From positions 62,001 to 126,000 of the forward strand of contig NZ_JBEPJZ010000002.1 in assembly GCF_040496035.1 (NCBI RefSeq): a stretch of 64,000 nt of DNA, written 5' to 3'. The DNA is from Agromyces sp. SYSU T00194. GTDB lineage: Bacteria; Actinomycetota; Actinomycetes; Actinomycetales; Microbacteriaceae. Positions 1 to 7,952 of the stretch are shown here, in pieces. Both the position numbers and the translations under genes were made by a program. The first letter of the stretch is position 1. Each line of letters starts with the position of its first letter. The notes beneath the pieces were generated by a model. That model was not told the origin of the DNA. It searched no databases and saw only the letters and a list, made by a program, of their open reading frames with translations.

Positions 1-335
1 TGCTCGCCGCCGCCGGCATCGCGACCGCGCGCAAGGTCGACGACGAGTGGCAGGTGTCGACGGCCATCATCACCCGGGCGGCGAAGGACGCCTCCGGCGA
101 GGTGCACGACCGCATGCCGGCGTTCCTGCTCCCCGACGCGTACGACGAGTGGCTCGACGCGACGCCGCTCGACGAGGGCGGCCGGCGCGCGATGGTGGAG
201 CGCCTCGGCGAGGTCTCCGACCGCGTGGCCACGACGATCTCGTCCTACGAGGTCGACCGGCGGGTGAACAACTCGCGCACGGTCGACCCGTCGGACCCGT
301 CGCTGATCGAGCCGATCGAGCCGCTCGAGCCCTGA
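1..335 (+). CDS. SRAP-family (YedK/HMCES-like) protein, C-terminal fragment
   Basis: Only the last 110 or so codons are present; the reading frame enters from the left edge at base 3, so the start and the catalytic N-terminal cysteine lie outside the window. The visible part contains the stretch STAIITRAAKD followed by VHDRMPAFL, which matches the conserved strand and histidine-arginine-methionine-proline motif of SOS-response-associated peptidases. Family members shield abasic sites in single-stranded DNA by forming a thiazolidine DNA-protein crosslink. An Asp/Pro/Ile-Glu-rich tail ends at TGA 333-335. The convergent neighbour ends 18 bp away. The family call rests on the RMP motif and is fairly firm; the exact role is inferred from the family. 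Confidence 0.8.
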   Translation, partial: LAAAGIATARKVDDEWQVSTAIITRAAKDASGEVHDRMPAFLLPDAYDEWLDATPLDEGGRRAMVERLGEVSDRVATTISSYEVDRRVNNSRTVDPSDPSLIEPIEPLEP

Positions 336-353
336 TCGCCCGTGGCCGGCGTG

Positions 354-1043
354 TCAGCTCGCGTGCTGGTGCGCGTGCGCCGCGAGCCGGATGGGCCGGT
401 GGTCGGATGCCCCGGCGGGCAGCACGTCCACCCGGTCGATCTGCACGCCGGTCGAGGTGACGAAGTCGAAGTAGCCCGAGAAGAAGCGGTAGCGGAAGTA
501 CGTGGGCTCGGTGCTCCGGAGCAGGTCGTAGCCGCTCGAGTTCAGGTGCCGCTCCAGGCCGTTGATGAACCACGGGTAGTTGAAGTCGCCGACCATGACC
601 GCGGGGAGCTCGTGGCCGAGCGAGCGCATGCCCTCGTGCGCGGCCGCGATCTGCTTGCGGCGCAGGCTGTTCGACGCCGTGAGCGGGGCCGCGTGGAACG
701 AGCCGACCAGCACGTCGTGGCCGAGCGCCTCGTCGTGCAGCCGCGCTGCGAGCAGGCGCTCGTGCGCGGGCGAGAGCACGCGATCGTGCAGCGAGCGGTT
801 CACGCTGAACATCTTCGACTCGCGCACCGAGTACCGGTCGTCGCGGGCGTACACGGCGAGCCCGAGTCGGTTGGTGCGCGTCGCGTCGACGAGGCGCAGC
901 TGGGCGACGCGCTCGGGGAGGTCGTCCGTGTCGCACTCCTGGAGGCACATCACGTCGACGTCGTTGTCCTCCGCCAGCTGCGTCAGCTCGCCGATCGCCG
1001 CGTGCTTGCGCAGGTTGTAGCTGATGATCCTCAGGTCGACCAC
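354..1043 (-). CDS. Endonuclease/exonuclease/phosphatase (EEP) family protein
   Basis: A 229-residue protein with the EEP hallmarks in order: ISYNLRK (about residues 7-13), a metal-binding glutamate in CLQEC (33-37), a histidine in GSFHA, the catalytic Asp/Asn of GDFNYP near residue 152, and a C-terminal SDHRPI near 211. These build the Mg-dependent active site shared by DNase I, exonuclease III-like enzymes and sphingomyelinases. No signal peptide is visible, so it is probably cytosolic. The substrate cannot be told from sequence; nucleic acid or phosphoester are both possible. The GTG start at 1043 lies ten bases behind a TACGCT box on the minus strand, suggesting a very short leader. Divergent from the LigD-type polymerase gene. 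Confidence 0.85.
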   Translation of the reverse strand: MVDLRIISYNLRKHAAIGELTQLAEDNDVDVMCLQECDTDDLPERVAQLRLVDATRTNRLGLAVYARDDRYSVRESKMFSVNRSLHDRVLSPAHERLLAARLHDEALGHDVLVGSFHAAPLTASNSLRRKQIAAAHEGMRSLGHELPAVMVGDFNYPWFINGLERHLNSSGYDLLRSTEPTYFRYRFFSGYFDFVTSTGVQIDRVDVLPAGASDHRPIRLAAHAHQHAS

Positions 1044-1137
1044 CTCCGAGCCCAGCGTATCCGCGCCCGCCGGGCGTCGGGTGTGGCCCGGCTGGGTGTC
1101 TGCTGGACATCGGCCGACCGCCGTCGGGACCCGCCGC

Positions 1138-1143
1138 TACGCT
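1138..1143 (+). promoter_or_regulatory. -10 box TACGCT of a leaderless promoter for the LigD-like gene
   Basis: TACGCT ends six bases before the ATG at 1150. That is the spacing expected when transcription starts at the start codon itself. The same layout recurs at several genes in this window. No Shine-Dalgarno sequence precedes the ATG, which fits a leaderless mRNA. Confidence 0.5.
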
Positions 1144-1149
1144 GAGGCC

Positions 1150-2172
1150 ATGGGCACGGATGCGGTGATGGTCGTGGTCCCCGGGCCGATCGGCGACCGG
1201 GAGGTGCGGGTCTCGAGTCCCGACCGCGTGATCTGGCCGGAGGCGGGCATCACCAAGCTCGACCTGGCGCACTACCTGGTCGAGGTGGGCGCGGCCTTCG
1301 TCGCGGCGAACGGCGATCGCCCGATCTCGTTGCAGCGGTTCCCCGGCGGGGTCGACGGCGAGCAGTTCTTCTCGAAGAACCCGCCGCGCGGCGCGCCCGA
1401 CTACGTGCGGGCGGTGCCGGTGACCTACCCGAGCGGCCGGTCGCACCCGCAGCTCGTGGTCGACGAGCCGGCGGCCGCCGTCTGGGCGGCGCAGATGAAC
1501 ACCGTCGTGTTCCACCCGTGGGCGTCCCGTGCCGAGCACAGCGACGAGCCCGACCAGTTGCGCATCGACCTCGACCCGCAGCCCGGCACCGACTTCGACG
1601 ACGCGGTGCCGGTCGCGCTCGCGCTGCGCGACGTGCTCGCCGAGGCGGGGCTCGCCGCGTTCGCCAAGACCTCGGGCAATCGCGGCATCCACGTCTTCGC
1701 CCCGATCCTGGCCGAGCACGAGTTCCTCGACGTGCGGCACGCGGTGATCGCGGTCTCCCGAGAGCTCGAGCGCCGCATGCCCGACCAGGTCACGACCGCC
1801 TGGTGGAAGGAGGAACGCGGGCAGCGCGTCTTCCTCGACTTCAACCAGGCCAACCGCGACCGCACCATGGCGGGCGCCTACAGCCCGCGTGCACTCCCGA
1901 CCGCGACCGTCTCGTGCCCGGTCGGCTGGGAGGAGCTCGAGGGCGTCGACCCCGCGTCGTTCACCGTGCGCACCGTGCCCGAGCGGCTGCGGGAGGCGGG
2001 CGACCCGTGGGCCGACATGCACGACCACGCGGCGGGCATCGAGACCCTGCTCGAGTGGTGGCAGCGCGACCTCGACGACGGGCTCGGCGAACTGCCGTTC
2101 CCGCCGGAGTTCCCGAAGATGCCCGGCGAGCCGACGCGCGTGCAGCCGAGTCGCGCCCGCACGGCCGACTGA
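1150..2172 (+). CDS. Stand-alone LigD-type polymerase/primase (PolDom) protein
   Basis: A 340-residue protein of the archaeo-eukaryotic primase superfamily as found in LigD. It carries the two catalytic aspartates in RIDLDPQ (D140 and D142), the nucleotide-binding KTSGNRGIHVF segment, and the late motif FLDFNQANRDRTMAGAYSPR. The length matches a polymerase domain alone; no ligase or phosphoesterase domain follows, and no ku gene is in the window. Family members extend or fill in DNA ends, favouring ribonucleotides, during end joining or base-excision repair. I chose the ATG at 1150 because homologous sequence begins just after it and a leaderless -10 box precedes it. The neighbouring SRAP and EEP genes also suggest a repair setting, but that is inference. 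Confidence 0.88.
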   Translation: MGTDAVMVVVPGPIGDREVRVSSPDRVIWPEAGITKLDLAHYLVEVGAAFVAANGDRPISLQRFPGGVDGEQFFSKNPPRGAPDYVRAVPVTYPSGRSHPQLVVDEPAAAVWAAQMNTVVFHPWASRAEHSDEPDQLRIDLDPQPGTDFDDAVPVALALRDVLAEAGLAAFAKTSGNRGIHVFAPILAEHEFLDVRHAVIAVSRELERRMPDQVTTAWWKEERGQRVFLDFNQANRDRTMAGAYSPRALPTATVSCPVGWEELEGVDPASFTVRTVPERLREAGDPWADMHDHAAGIETLLEWWQRDLDDGLGELPFPPEFPKMPGEPTRVQPSRARTAD

Positions 2173-2287
2173 CGGCACACACCGGTCGTTCAGGCGCAGC
2201 GGAGGAACCGCCCAGACTCGCCCCGCATACTGGCCGCTTCGCCCGGGCCGTCGATCCTTCCCCCAACCCCCCGGGCGTTCGCCACGT

Positions 2288-3103
2288 ATGCAGCAGAAGA
2301 CCACTCACGCCCCCGCACGCCACCGCCAGCCCGACCCCATCCGCACGTCGCGACCCCGTCGCGCGCGCACGCGCCTGATCGCCGCCACGCTCGCCGGCGC
2401 CGTCCTCGCCGCCGGCGGGGTCGCGCTCGGCGTCGACACCGCGCTCCGCGACCAGGCCCGCGCCGACACCCGCGCGCTGGCCGACTCCCGCGGCCTCGAC
2501 GCGAGCCAGCTCGACGCCTACGACGCGATCGGCACCGCGCGCGTGCAGGCGGAGGCACGGGCCACCATCACGGTGGCCGAGGACCTCCTGGCCGACGCCG
2601 AGGGCAAGGTCGATGCGGGCGACCTCGAGGCGTCCGTCGCCTCCCTCGCCGACTACGAGCTCCTCGACGCCGACGAGGTCGCCGGCCTCACCCGCGAGAC
2701 GCAGGCGCACGTCGCCGACACCGAGGACGCCGTCGCCGCGCACGAGCGGAAGGTCGCCGCCGAGCGTGCCGCCGCCGCGCTCGCGGCCGCGAACACGCCC
2801 GCCGGCGCCAAGGCGACCGCGCAGGAGCTGGCCGCCTCGCAGTACGGATGGGGCGCTGCGCAGTTCCAGTGCCTCGACTCGCTGTGGACCCGGGAGTCGG
2901 GCTGGAACTACCTGGCGGTCAACACCTCCAGCGGCGCGACGGGCATTCCGCAGGCCCTCCCCGGCAGCAAGATGGCCTCCGTCGGCTCGGACTGGGCGAC
3001 CAACGCGACCACGCAGATCCGCTGGGGGCTCGGCTACATCGCCTCCGTCTACGGCACCCCGTGCGGCGCCTGGGCGAGCTCGGAGTCGCGCGGCTGGTAC
3101 TGA
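2288..3103 (+). CDS. Secreted lytic transglycosylase-like cell-wall protein
   Basis: A 271-residue protein with a basic N-terminus and one hydrophobic segment at about residues 28-45 (LIAATLAGAVLAAGGVALGV), either an uncleaved anchor or a signal peptide. An Ala/Glu/Asp-rich, probably helical middle follows. The C-terminal 80 residues resemble the small transglycosylase-like domain of actinobacterial surface proteins: FQCLDSLWTRESGWNYLAVN with a glutamate at the expected catalytic place, then GATGIPQALPGSKM. Such proteins cut or remodel peptidoglycan outside the membrane. The domain also occurs in phage tail proteins, but nothing phage-like surrounds it. It may be anchored and active in wall turnover. 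ATG 2288 gives the hydrophobic segment its normal position. Confidence 0.8.
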   Translation: MQQKTTHAPARHRQPDPIRTSRPRRARTRLIAATLAGAVLAAGGVALGVDTALRDQARADTRALADSRGLDASQLDAYDAIGTARVQAEARATITVAEDLLADAEGKVDAGDLEASVASLADYELLDADEVAGLTRETQAHVADTEDAVAAHERKVAAERAAAALAAANTPAGAKATAQELAASQYGWGAAQFQCLDSLWTRESGWNYLAVNTSSGATGIPQALPGSKMASVGSDWATNATTQIRWGLGYIASVYGTPCGAWASSESRGWY

Positions 3104-3116
3104 CCGGGCGACCGGC

Positions 3117-3803
3117 TCAGTCCGGCACGACGATCGCGGGCTCCACGCCGGCCAGCGCGTCGCCGATGCCGATGTCGACCACGAGCACCTCGCCGGCGTA
3201 GTCCGCTCCCGGCCGCCGGAGGAGCCCGGCCTTGCACGCGCCGAACGTGACGGTGACGTCGGCCGGCAGCACGGTCGGATCGGGCACCTCGCCCGTGTCG
3301 GGGTGGATGCCGCTCGGCAGGTCGACCGCCACCACGCGAGGCGGGTGCGCGGCCGCGAGACGGGCGCGTGCGAGCTCCACGACCGAACGGGCCGGCTCCC
3401 GGAGCGCGGGCGACGCGGCGCTGCCCGTGCCGAGGACGCCGTCGACGATCACGTCGGCCGACGCCAGCGCGGCCGCCACCTCCGGGCCGCGGTGGTCGAG
3501 CCGACGCGCCCCGGCTGCGAGCGCGGCGGCCGACCCGGCCTCGTGCAGGCGCGACCCCACGGGCACGATCGACACCGACGCCCCGCGTCGCGCCAGCTCG
3601 GCACCCGCGAACATCGCGTCGCCGCCGTTGTCACCCGACCCGACGACGAGCACGACCGCGGGCGTGCCGGTGCGGCCGGCGCCCGCGGCATCCGCCACCA
3701 CCCGTGCGAGCGCGGCGGCGGCCCGCAGCATGAGCGGCTCGCCCGCAGCCAGGTGCGGGCGCTCCGCGGCACGCACCTGCTCGGCCGTGTACCCGGCGAT
3801 CAT
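3117..3803 (-). CDS. nnrE: NAD(P)H-hydrate epimerase (YjeF N-terminal domain)
   Basis: A 228-residue protein beginning MIAGYTAEQVRAAE, the usual N-terminus of the epimerase. Conserved parts include VVGSGDNGGDAMF (phosphate-binding loop with the NGGD motif), VIVDGVLGTG and VAVDLPSGIHPDTG. The enzyme interconverts the R and S forms of NAD(P)H hydrate so that a dehydratase can repair the damaged cofactor. Here only the epimerase domain is present; the ADP/ATP-dependent dehydratase domain often fused to it is absent and must be encoded elsewhere. The ATG at 3803 is preferred over an upstream in-frame start because the extra residues look unrelated to the family. Divergent from the metallopeptidase gene, 85 bp apart. 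Confidence 0.92.
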   Translation of the reverse strand: MIAGYTAEQVRAAERPHLAAGEPLMLRAAAALARVVADAAGAGRTGTPAVVLVVGSGDNGGDAMFAGAELARRGASVSIVPVGSRLHEAGSAAALAAGARRLDHRGPEVAAALASADVIVDGVLGTGSAASPALREPARSVVELARARLAAAHPPRVVAVDLPSGIHPDTGEVPDPTVLPADVTVTFGACKAGLLRRPGADYAGEVLVVDIGIGDALAGVEPAIVVPD

Positions 3804-3888
3804 GCGTCCAGTCTGCCGCCGAACCGCCCGGCGCGCATCGGTCGGCGCGCATCGGCCGTCCTCCGCCCGCGGCGCGGTACCGTGAGGC

Positions 3889-4992
3889 GTGCGCATCTTC
3901 GCGTGCCCGCGCTGCGGTCACATCGTCTACTTCGACAGCCTGGGCTGCCTCGAGTGCGGGGCCGACCTCGCCTACGCGCGGCACCGCCGCGAGATGGTCC
4001 TGCTCGCCGACGACGGCACCTTCCGCGACGATGCGGGTGCCTGGCGCAGGTGCCGCAACGAGACCTGGGGATGCAACTGGCTGGCCGTCGACGCCGACGA
4101 GCGCGCCGAGTGCTTCTCGTGCCTGCTCACCCGGCACCAGCCGGGGGAGGACGACGCGGAGCGCTTCGGCTGGCTCGTCGACACGACCCACGCCAAGCGC
4201 TGGCTGCTGTTCCAGCTCGACGAGCTCGGGCTGCCGATCACCAGTCACCGCGAGCAGCCCGACGGCGGGCTCGCGTTCGACCTCGACGCCTCCACCGACG
4301 ACCGGCAGGTGATGATCGGGCACCTCAACGGCGTGATCACGATCGACCTGTCCGAGGCGCAGGACTCCCACCGCGAGGCGCTGCGCATCGAGCTCGGCGA
4401 GGCGTACCGCACGATGCTCGGCCACTTCCGGCACGAGATCGGCCACTACTACTGGCAGGTGCTCGTCGCGGCATCCGGCACCGAGCTGGAGGCGTTCCGA
4501 CGCGAGTTCGGCGACGAGCGCGTCGACTACGGCCAGGCGCTCGACACGCACTACAGCGCCGGCGGACGCGACGACTGGGGCGCCGACTACATCTCGCGCT
4601 ACGCGACGACGCACCCGTGGGAGGACTTCGCCGAGACCTTCGCGCACTACCTCCACATCACCGACACGCTGCAGTCGGCCGCCGCCTTCGGCCTGGCGAT
4701 GGCGGGTCCGGGTGCGCAGTTCCCGGAGGCGTCCGACCTGGTGTCGCATCCGTCGATCGCGCCGGCGGATGCCACGATGCGGGGCATCCTCGCCGACTGG
4801 CAGCCGCTCGCACTCGCGCTGAACCAGGTCAACCGGTCGCTCGGCAAGCGCGACCTCTACCCGTTCGTGATCCCGGAGCGGGTGGTCGGCAAGCTCGGCT
4901 TCGTACACCGGCTGGTCGGGTCGGCCGCCCACGGCGCGAGCCGGTCCGCCGCGCGGCCGGACTCCGGGTCAGCCGGCGCGGCGGGCGAGTAG
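3889..4992 (+). CDS. Zinc-ribbon metallopeptidase-like protein (putative zinc-binding peptidase family)
   Basis: A 367-residue protein. The N-terminus has paired cysteines CPRCG and CLECG, then isolated cysteines and CFSC near residue 80, forming a probable zinc ribbon. The core contains HEIGHYYW with H182, E183 and H186, a gluzincin-type HExxH zinc site, and downstream EDFAETFAHYLHI, which can supply the third ligand. The layout matches the uncharacterised putative zinc-binding metallopeptidase family of bacteria. No signal peptide is visible, so it is likely intracellular; the substrate is unknown. It starts with GTG 3889 and its last 24 bases overlap the convergent GNAT gene. Peptidase activity is inferred from the motif only. 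Confidence 0.82.
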   Translation: MRIFACPRCGHIVYFDSLGCLECGADLAYARHRREMVLLADDGTFRDDAGAWRRCRNETWGCNWLAVDADERAECFSCLLTRHQPGEDDAERFGWLVDTTHAKRWLLFQLDELGLPITSHREQPDGGLAFDLDASTDDRQVMIGHLNGVITIDLSEAQDSHREALRIELGEAYRTMLGHFRHEIGHYYWQVLVAASGTELEAFRREFGDERVDYGQALDTHYSAGGRDDWGADYISRYATTHPWEDFAETFAHYLHITDTLQSAAAFGLAMAGPGAQFPEASDLVSHPSIAPADATMRGILADWQPLALALNQVNRSLGKRDLYPFVIPERVVGKLGFVHRLVGSAAHGASRSAARPDSGSAGAAGE

Positions 4993-5262
4993 GCCGCTGC
5001 GCTCCGGGTTGCGGTCGAACCAGGACGCCGCGTACCAGCACGTCGGCACGATGCGCAGGTCGGTCTCGGACTCGACGTGGTCGACCGCCCACGCGACGAT
5101 CTCGGCGGCGTGCCCGTTGCCGCGGAACGGCGGCGAGGTGAAGACCCGCGAGAACGAGATGGCGTCGCCGAGGCGGTGCGTGTCGATCACGCTCGCGAGG
5201 CGGCCGTCGATGCGCAGGGTGTAGCGCTCGGCGTCGGGCTCCCAGGCGAATTCGCGTTCCAC
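4969..5262 (-). CDS. Small GNAT-fold acetyltransferase-like protein (YjdJ/NATD1-like)
   Basis: A 97-residue protein of the short GNAT subfamily. Recognisable parts are the N-terminal YTLRIDGRLASV strands and FTSPPFRGNGHAAEIV, which carries the acetyl-CoA pyrophosphate-binding loop (R-G-N-G-x-A). It ends in the C-rich IVPTCWYAASWFDRNPE segment typical of this subfamily, where the motif is usually P-x-C-x-Y-x-x-x-x-F. The biological acceptor is unknown for nearly all members. Complete despite its size. The 3' end overlaps the metallopeptidase gene tail to tail by 24 bp, so read-through transcripts would be antisense to each other. Confidence 0.85.
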   Translation of the reverse strand: MEREFAWEPDAERYTLRIDGRLASVIDTHRLGDAISFSRVFTSPPFRGNGHAAEIVAWAVDHVESETDLRIVPTCWYAASWFDRNPERSGLLARRAG

Positions 5263-5300
5263 CCGTCCACCCTACGTCGATCGCGGACCGACGGGGCCGT

Positions 5301-6299
5301 TCAGCGCCCCGCCGCGTCCGCGTGGGCGACCAGGCGGTCGAACGCGGCGTCGAGCTCGCGGTCCACGCGCTGCAGCTCCGGATGCGCGTCGTGGAACGCG
5401 ACGACCTCGCGTGCGCCCTCCTGGTAGCGCACCGTGGTGCCGAACCCCGGGACCAGGGCGCGCAGCTTCGCGTTGTCGAACACCATCGAGTGCGCCTTGT
5501 CGCCCAGGAGCCCGGGGCCGGCGGGCGGATGCTCCCGGGCGATCGTCTCCGACGCCACGTGCACCAGTCGCGGCTCGACGCCCGCGGCGTCCGCGAGCCA
5601 GCCGTAGATCTGGTCCCAGGTGGGCGCCTCGCCGCCGGTCGCGTGGAACGCCTCGCCGATCGCGGCGTGGTGACCGAGCAGCCCGGCGATGCCGACCGCG
5701 ACGTCGCGCGCGTGCGTGATGGTCCAGAGGCTCGTGCCGTCGCCGTGCACCACGACCGGCTTGCCGGCGCGCATGCGGGCGATGTCGGTCCAGTGACCCG
5801 TGGTGGGCAGCATCGTGCGGTCGTAGGTGTGCGACGGGCGCACGATCGTCGCCGGGAAGCCGCGGTCGCGGTAGGCGTGCACGAGCAGGTCCTCGCAGGC
5901 GATCTTGTCGCGCGAGTACTGCCAGAAGGGGTTGCGCAGCGGCGTCGACTCGGTGACGGGGAGCCGCTGCGGGGGCGTCTGGTACGCCGAGGCCGAGCTG
6001 ATGAAGAGGTACTGGCCGACCCGGCCTTCGAACCGGGCGACGTCGGCGGCGACGTGCTCGGGCGTGAACGCGAGGAAGTCCGCGACCACGTCGAACTCGC
6101 GCGTGCCGATCGCGGCCTCGACCGCCGCCGGGTCGCGCACGTCGGCCTGCAGCGTCTCGACGCCGTCGGGCACCGGTCGCAACGACGTCGTGCCGCGGTT
6201 CAGCACGGCCACGTCGTGGCCCAACGCGAGGCTGCGTGCGACCACCGCCGAGCTGATCACGCCGGTGCCGCCGATGAACAGGATGCGCGTCGTCGCCAT
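5301..6299 (-). CDS. NAD(P)-dependent epimerase/dehydratase-like SDR
   Basis: A 332-residue extended short-chain dehydrogenase. It has the Rossmann loop GGTGVIS at residues 10-16, an aspartate at the end of the next motif (QADVRD), and the catalytic pair Y128 and K132 in YSRDK, with ISSASAY just before. It resembles the reductases and isomerases that bacteria annotate as NAD-dependent epimerases. The C-terminal half (EAPTWDQIYGWL and a following helix-rich lid) would bind the substrate, perhaps a nucleotide sugar, but the sequence does not reveal which. It stands alone on the minus strand, 52 bp downstream of the S4-domain gene, and may share its transcript. Confidence 0.85.
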   Translation of the reverse strand: MATTRILFIGGTGVISSAVVARSLALGHDVAVLNRGTTSLRPVPDGVETLQADVRDPAAVEAAIGTREFDVVADFLAFTPEHVAADVARFEGRVGQYLFISSASAYQTPPQRLPVTESTPLRNPFWQYSRDKIACEDLLVHAYRDRGFPATIVRPSHTYDRTMLPTTGHWTDIARMRAGKPVVVHGDGTSLWTITHARDVAVGIAGLLGHHAAIGEAFHATGGEAPTWDQIYGWLADAAGVEPRLVHVASETIAREHPPAGPGLLGDKAHSMVFDNAKLRALVPGFGTTVRYQEGAREVVAFHDAHPELQRVDRELDAAFDRLVAHADAAGR

Positions 6300-6351
6300 G
6301 TCGGCAGTCTCGCACGCGTGCGCCGCACGGGGCGAACCGACGACGGCCGCC

Positions 6352-6723
6352 TCAGCGCCCGCGCAGCCGGTCGAGGTCGCGCCGCTCGCGCTTGGTCGGC
6401 CGGCCCGCGCCGCGGTCGCGCACGGGCACCTGGGCCACCGCCTCGCGCGGCGGCGGCGGGGGAGTGAGATCGGTCACCGCCTCGGCGGCGACCGATGCCC
6501 CGACGCGCTTCGTGATCGGGCGGCGCACGACGAGCGTGCGGTCGAACCCGCGCACGCGCACGCGCAGCTCGTCGCCCGGTCGCACCGGCTGCGCCGCCTT
6601 CGCGCGCTCCCCGTTCACGCGCACGTGGCCCGCTCGGCACGCCGCCGTCGCCTCGGAACGGGTCTTGTACTGGCGCACCGCCCAGAGGAACGCGTCGACG
6701 CGGACGCTCGCGGCATCGGGCAT
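6352..6723 (-). CDS. S4 RNA-binding domain protein (Hsp15-like)
   Basis: A 123-residue protein with an S4 fold in its first 60 residues: VRVDAFLWAVRQYKTRSEA, then CRAGHVRVNG and VRPGDELRVRV, which is the usual S4 alpha-L RNA-binding motif. The order and length match Hsp15/YrfH-type proteins, which bind the 50S subunit carrying a stalled nascent chain with free tRNA. A basic, proline-rich tail (GRPTKRERRDLDRLRGR) follows. Regulation as a heat-shock gene is not visible here. It sits immediately downstream of the crt operon (9 bp after crtEb), so read-through from that operon is possible. Confidence 0.87.
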   Translation of the reverse strand: MPDAASVRVDAFLWAVRQYKTRSEATAACRAGHVRVNGERAKAAQPVRPGDELRVRVRGFDRTLVVRRPITKRVGASVAAEAVTDLTPPPPPREAVAQVPVRDRGAGRPTKRERRDLDRLRGR

Positions 6724-6732
6724 GGCGACAGC

Positions 6733-7626
6733 CTACGCGCGCAGGAACGACCAGGCGATGAGCAGCATGGTCACGGCGAACCCGCTCCAGTAGTTCAGCC
6801 AGAGGAACATCCGCCAGCCCCGGTTCGAGCGCCCGGAGTCGGCGTCGGCCACCGATCGGTAGGGCCACGCGGCGAGCACGTAGGGCAGTGCGAGGATCGC
6901 CGCGAGCGGACCCGGCCACTCCGTGAGCAGCATGAGCAGCCCGGCGGCCAGCCACATCCCGATGGCGATGCGCACCGTCGCCCGCGCGCCGAAGACCGTC
7001 GCGATCGAGGCGATGTCCGCCTCCCGGTCGGGCGTGACGTCCTGCACTGCGCCGAACGCGTGGCTCGCCATGCCCCACAGGAAGAACGCGGCGAGCAGCG
7101 CGAGCAGCTGCGGGGTGAACACGGCGCCCGCCACGGCCAGCCCGTACACCGCGGGGCTCGTGAAGTGCGTGCTCGACGTGATCGAGTCGAGCACCGGCCG
7201 CTCCTTGAAGCGCAACGGCGGCATCGAGTACGCCAGCACCGCGAACAGGCTCACCGCGAGCACGAGCCACGACCACGGCGCATCCGTGCCCCCCAGCACC
7301 ACCATGGCCACGACGAAGGGCACCGTCAGCACCGCGCACCAGGTGAGCACCGCGCGATGCGTCGACGGCGGCAGCAGCGCGCCCTCGGCGCCGCCCTTGC
7401 GCGGGTTGCGCAGGTCGGACTCGTAGTCGAACACGTCGTTCACGCCGTACATGAGCAGGTTGTACGGCACCAGGAAGAAGAGGGTGCCCACGACGAGCAG
7501 CGCATCCACGCGCCCCGTGGTCAGCACGTACGCGGCCGCGAACGGGAACGCGGTGTTCACCCAGCTCACGGGGCGGGATGCCACGAACAGGCGCGTCGCG
7601 AGCGGCATCGAGCCGGTCGTCGTCAT
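6733..7626 (-). CDS. crtEb: Lycopene elongase (UbiA-family prenyltransferase, CrtEb-like)
   Basis: A 297-residue polytopic membrane protein with about eight hydrophobic segments. It has the two Asp-rich UbiA motifs: NDVFDYESD at residues 63-71 and VQDVTPDREAD in the second half, which bind Mg-diphosphate of the prenyl donor. In Corynebacterium and relatives CrtEb adds two DMAPP units to lycopene to give the C50 flavuxanthin. Position at the end of the crt operon and the neighbouring heterodimeric cyclase genes make this role much more likely than quinone or heme prenylation. The start ATG at 7626 shares four bases (ATGA) with the stop of crtYf; an upstream in-frame start would only extend into that gene. 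Confidence 0.9.
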   Translation of the reverse strand: MTTTGSMPLATRLFVASRPVSWVNTAFPFAAAYVLTTGRVDALLVVGTLFFLVPYNLLMYGVNDVFDYESDLRNPRKGGAEGALLPPSTHRAVLTWCAVLTVPFVVAMVVLGGTDAPWSWLVLAVSLFAVLAYSMPPLRFKERPVLDSITSSTHFTSPAVYGLAVAGAVFTPQLLALLAAFFLWGMASHAFGAVQDVTPDREADIASIATVFGARATVRIAIGMWLAAGLLMLLTEWPGPLAAILALPYVLAAWPYRSVADADSGRSNRGWRMFLWLNYWSGFAVTMLLIAWSFLRA

Positions 7627-7952
7627 GTGGTCTCCCGTCGTGGTCGGCGGCGCCGCGGGAGGAGCACCCACAGCGCGGGCAGCGCCAGGACGGCGGCCGC
7701 CGTGTACGCGAAGTCCTCGATCGGCGCGAGTCCGATCGTGACGCCCGAGCGCAGTTCCGGATCATAGGCCACGAGGCCGACGCCGATCATGATCGAGTCG
7801 AAGACGGCGGTGAGCGCGAGCAGCACGATCGCGGCGATGCCGACGGCCGCGAGGGCGCGACCGCGTCGCCCGGGGGCGGTGCGCACGAGCGCCCAGGTCG
7901 CGAGGCCCGCCGCGACCGCCAGGAAGGGGATGCACAGGAGCAGGTAGGTCAC
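7623..7952 (-). CDS. crtYf: C50 carotenoid epsilon/gamma-cyclase subunit (CrtYf-like)
   Basis: A 109-residue membrane protein with three hydrophobic segments and the short motif APIEDFAY in the last third, the P-x-E-E/D signature of the CrtYc/d, CrtYe/f and LbtA/B cyclase subunits. Two such half-size proteins form a heterodimer that cyclises the ends of flavuxanthin into decaprenoxanthin-type rings. It begins at GTG 7952, which overlaps the TGA of crtYe (GTGA), and ends in ATGA with crtEb, so translation is probably coupled. Which of the two subunits is functionally e or f is assigned by gene order only. The C-terminus is very basic (RRRRPRRE), consistent with a cytoplasmic tail. Confidence 0.88.
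   Translation of the reverse strand: MTYLLLCIPFLAVAAGLATWALVRTAPGRRGRALAAVGIAAIVLLALTAVFDSIMIGVGLVAYDPELRSGVTIGLAPIEDFAYTAAAVLALPALWVLLPRRRRPRRETT

Noticed and set aside
1150..2172. Non-homologous end-joining system (LigD plus Ku)
   Set aside because: Only a polymerase domain is present and no ku or ligase gene is in the window.
70..2304. A 744-codon minus-strand frame across the EEP and LigD-like genes
   Set aside because: It spans two unrelated genes, shows low-complexity translation and no motif; explained by third-position GC bias.
2288..3103. Phage or prophage remnant, because the C-terminal domain occurs in phage tail proteins
   Set aside because: No integrase, capsid, tail or attachment site is near, base use is like the neighbours, and this domain is common in actinobacterial surface proteins.
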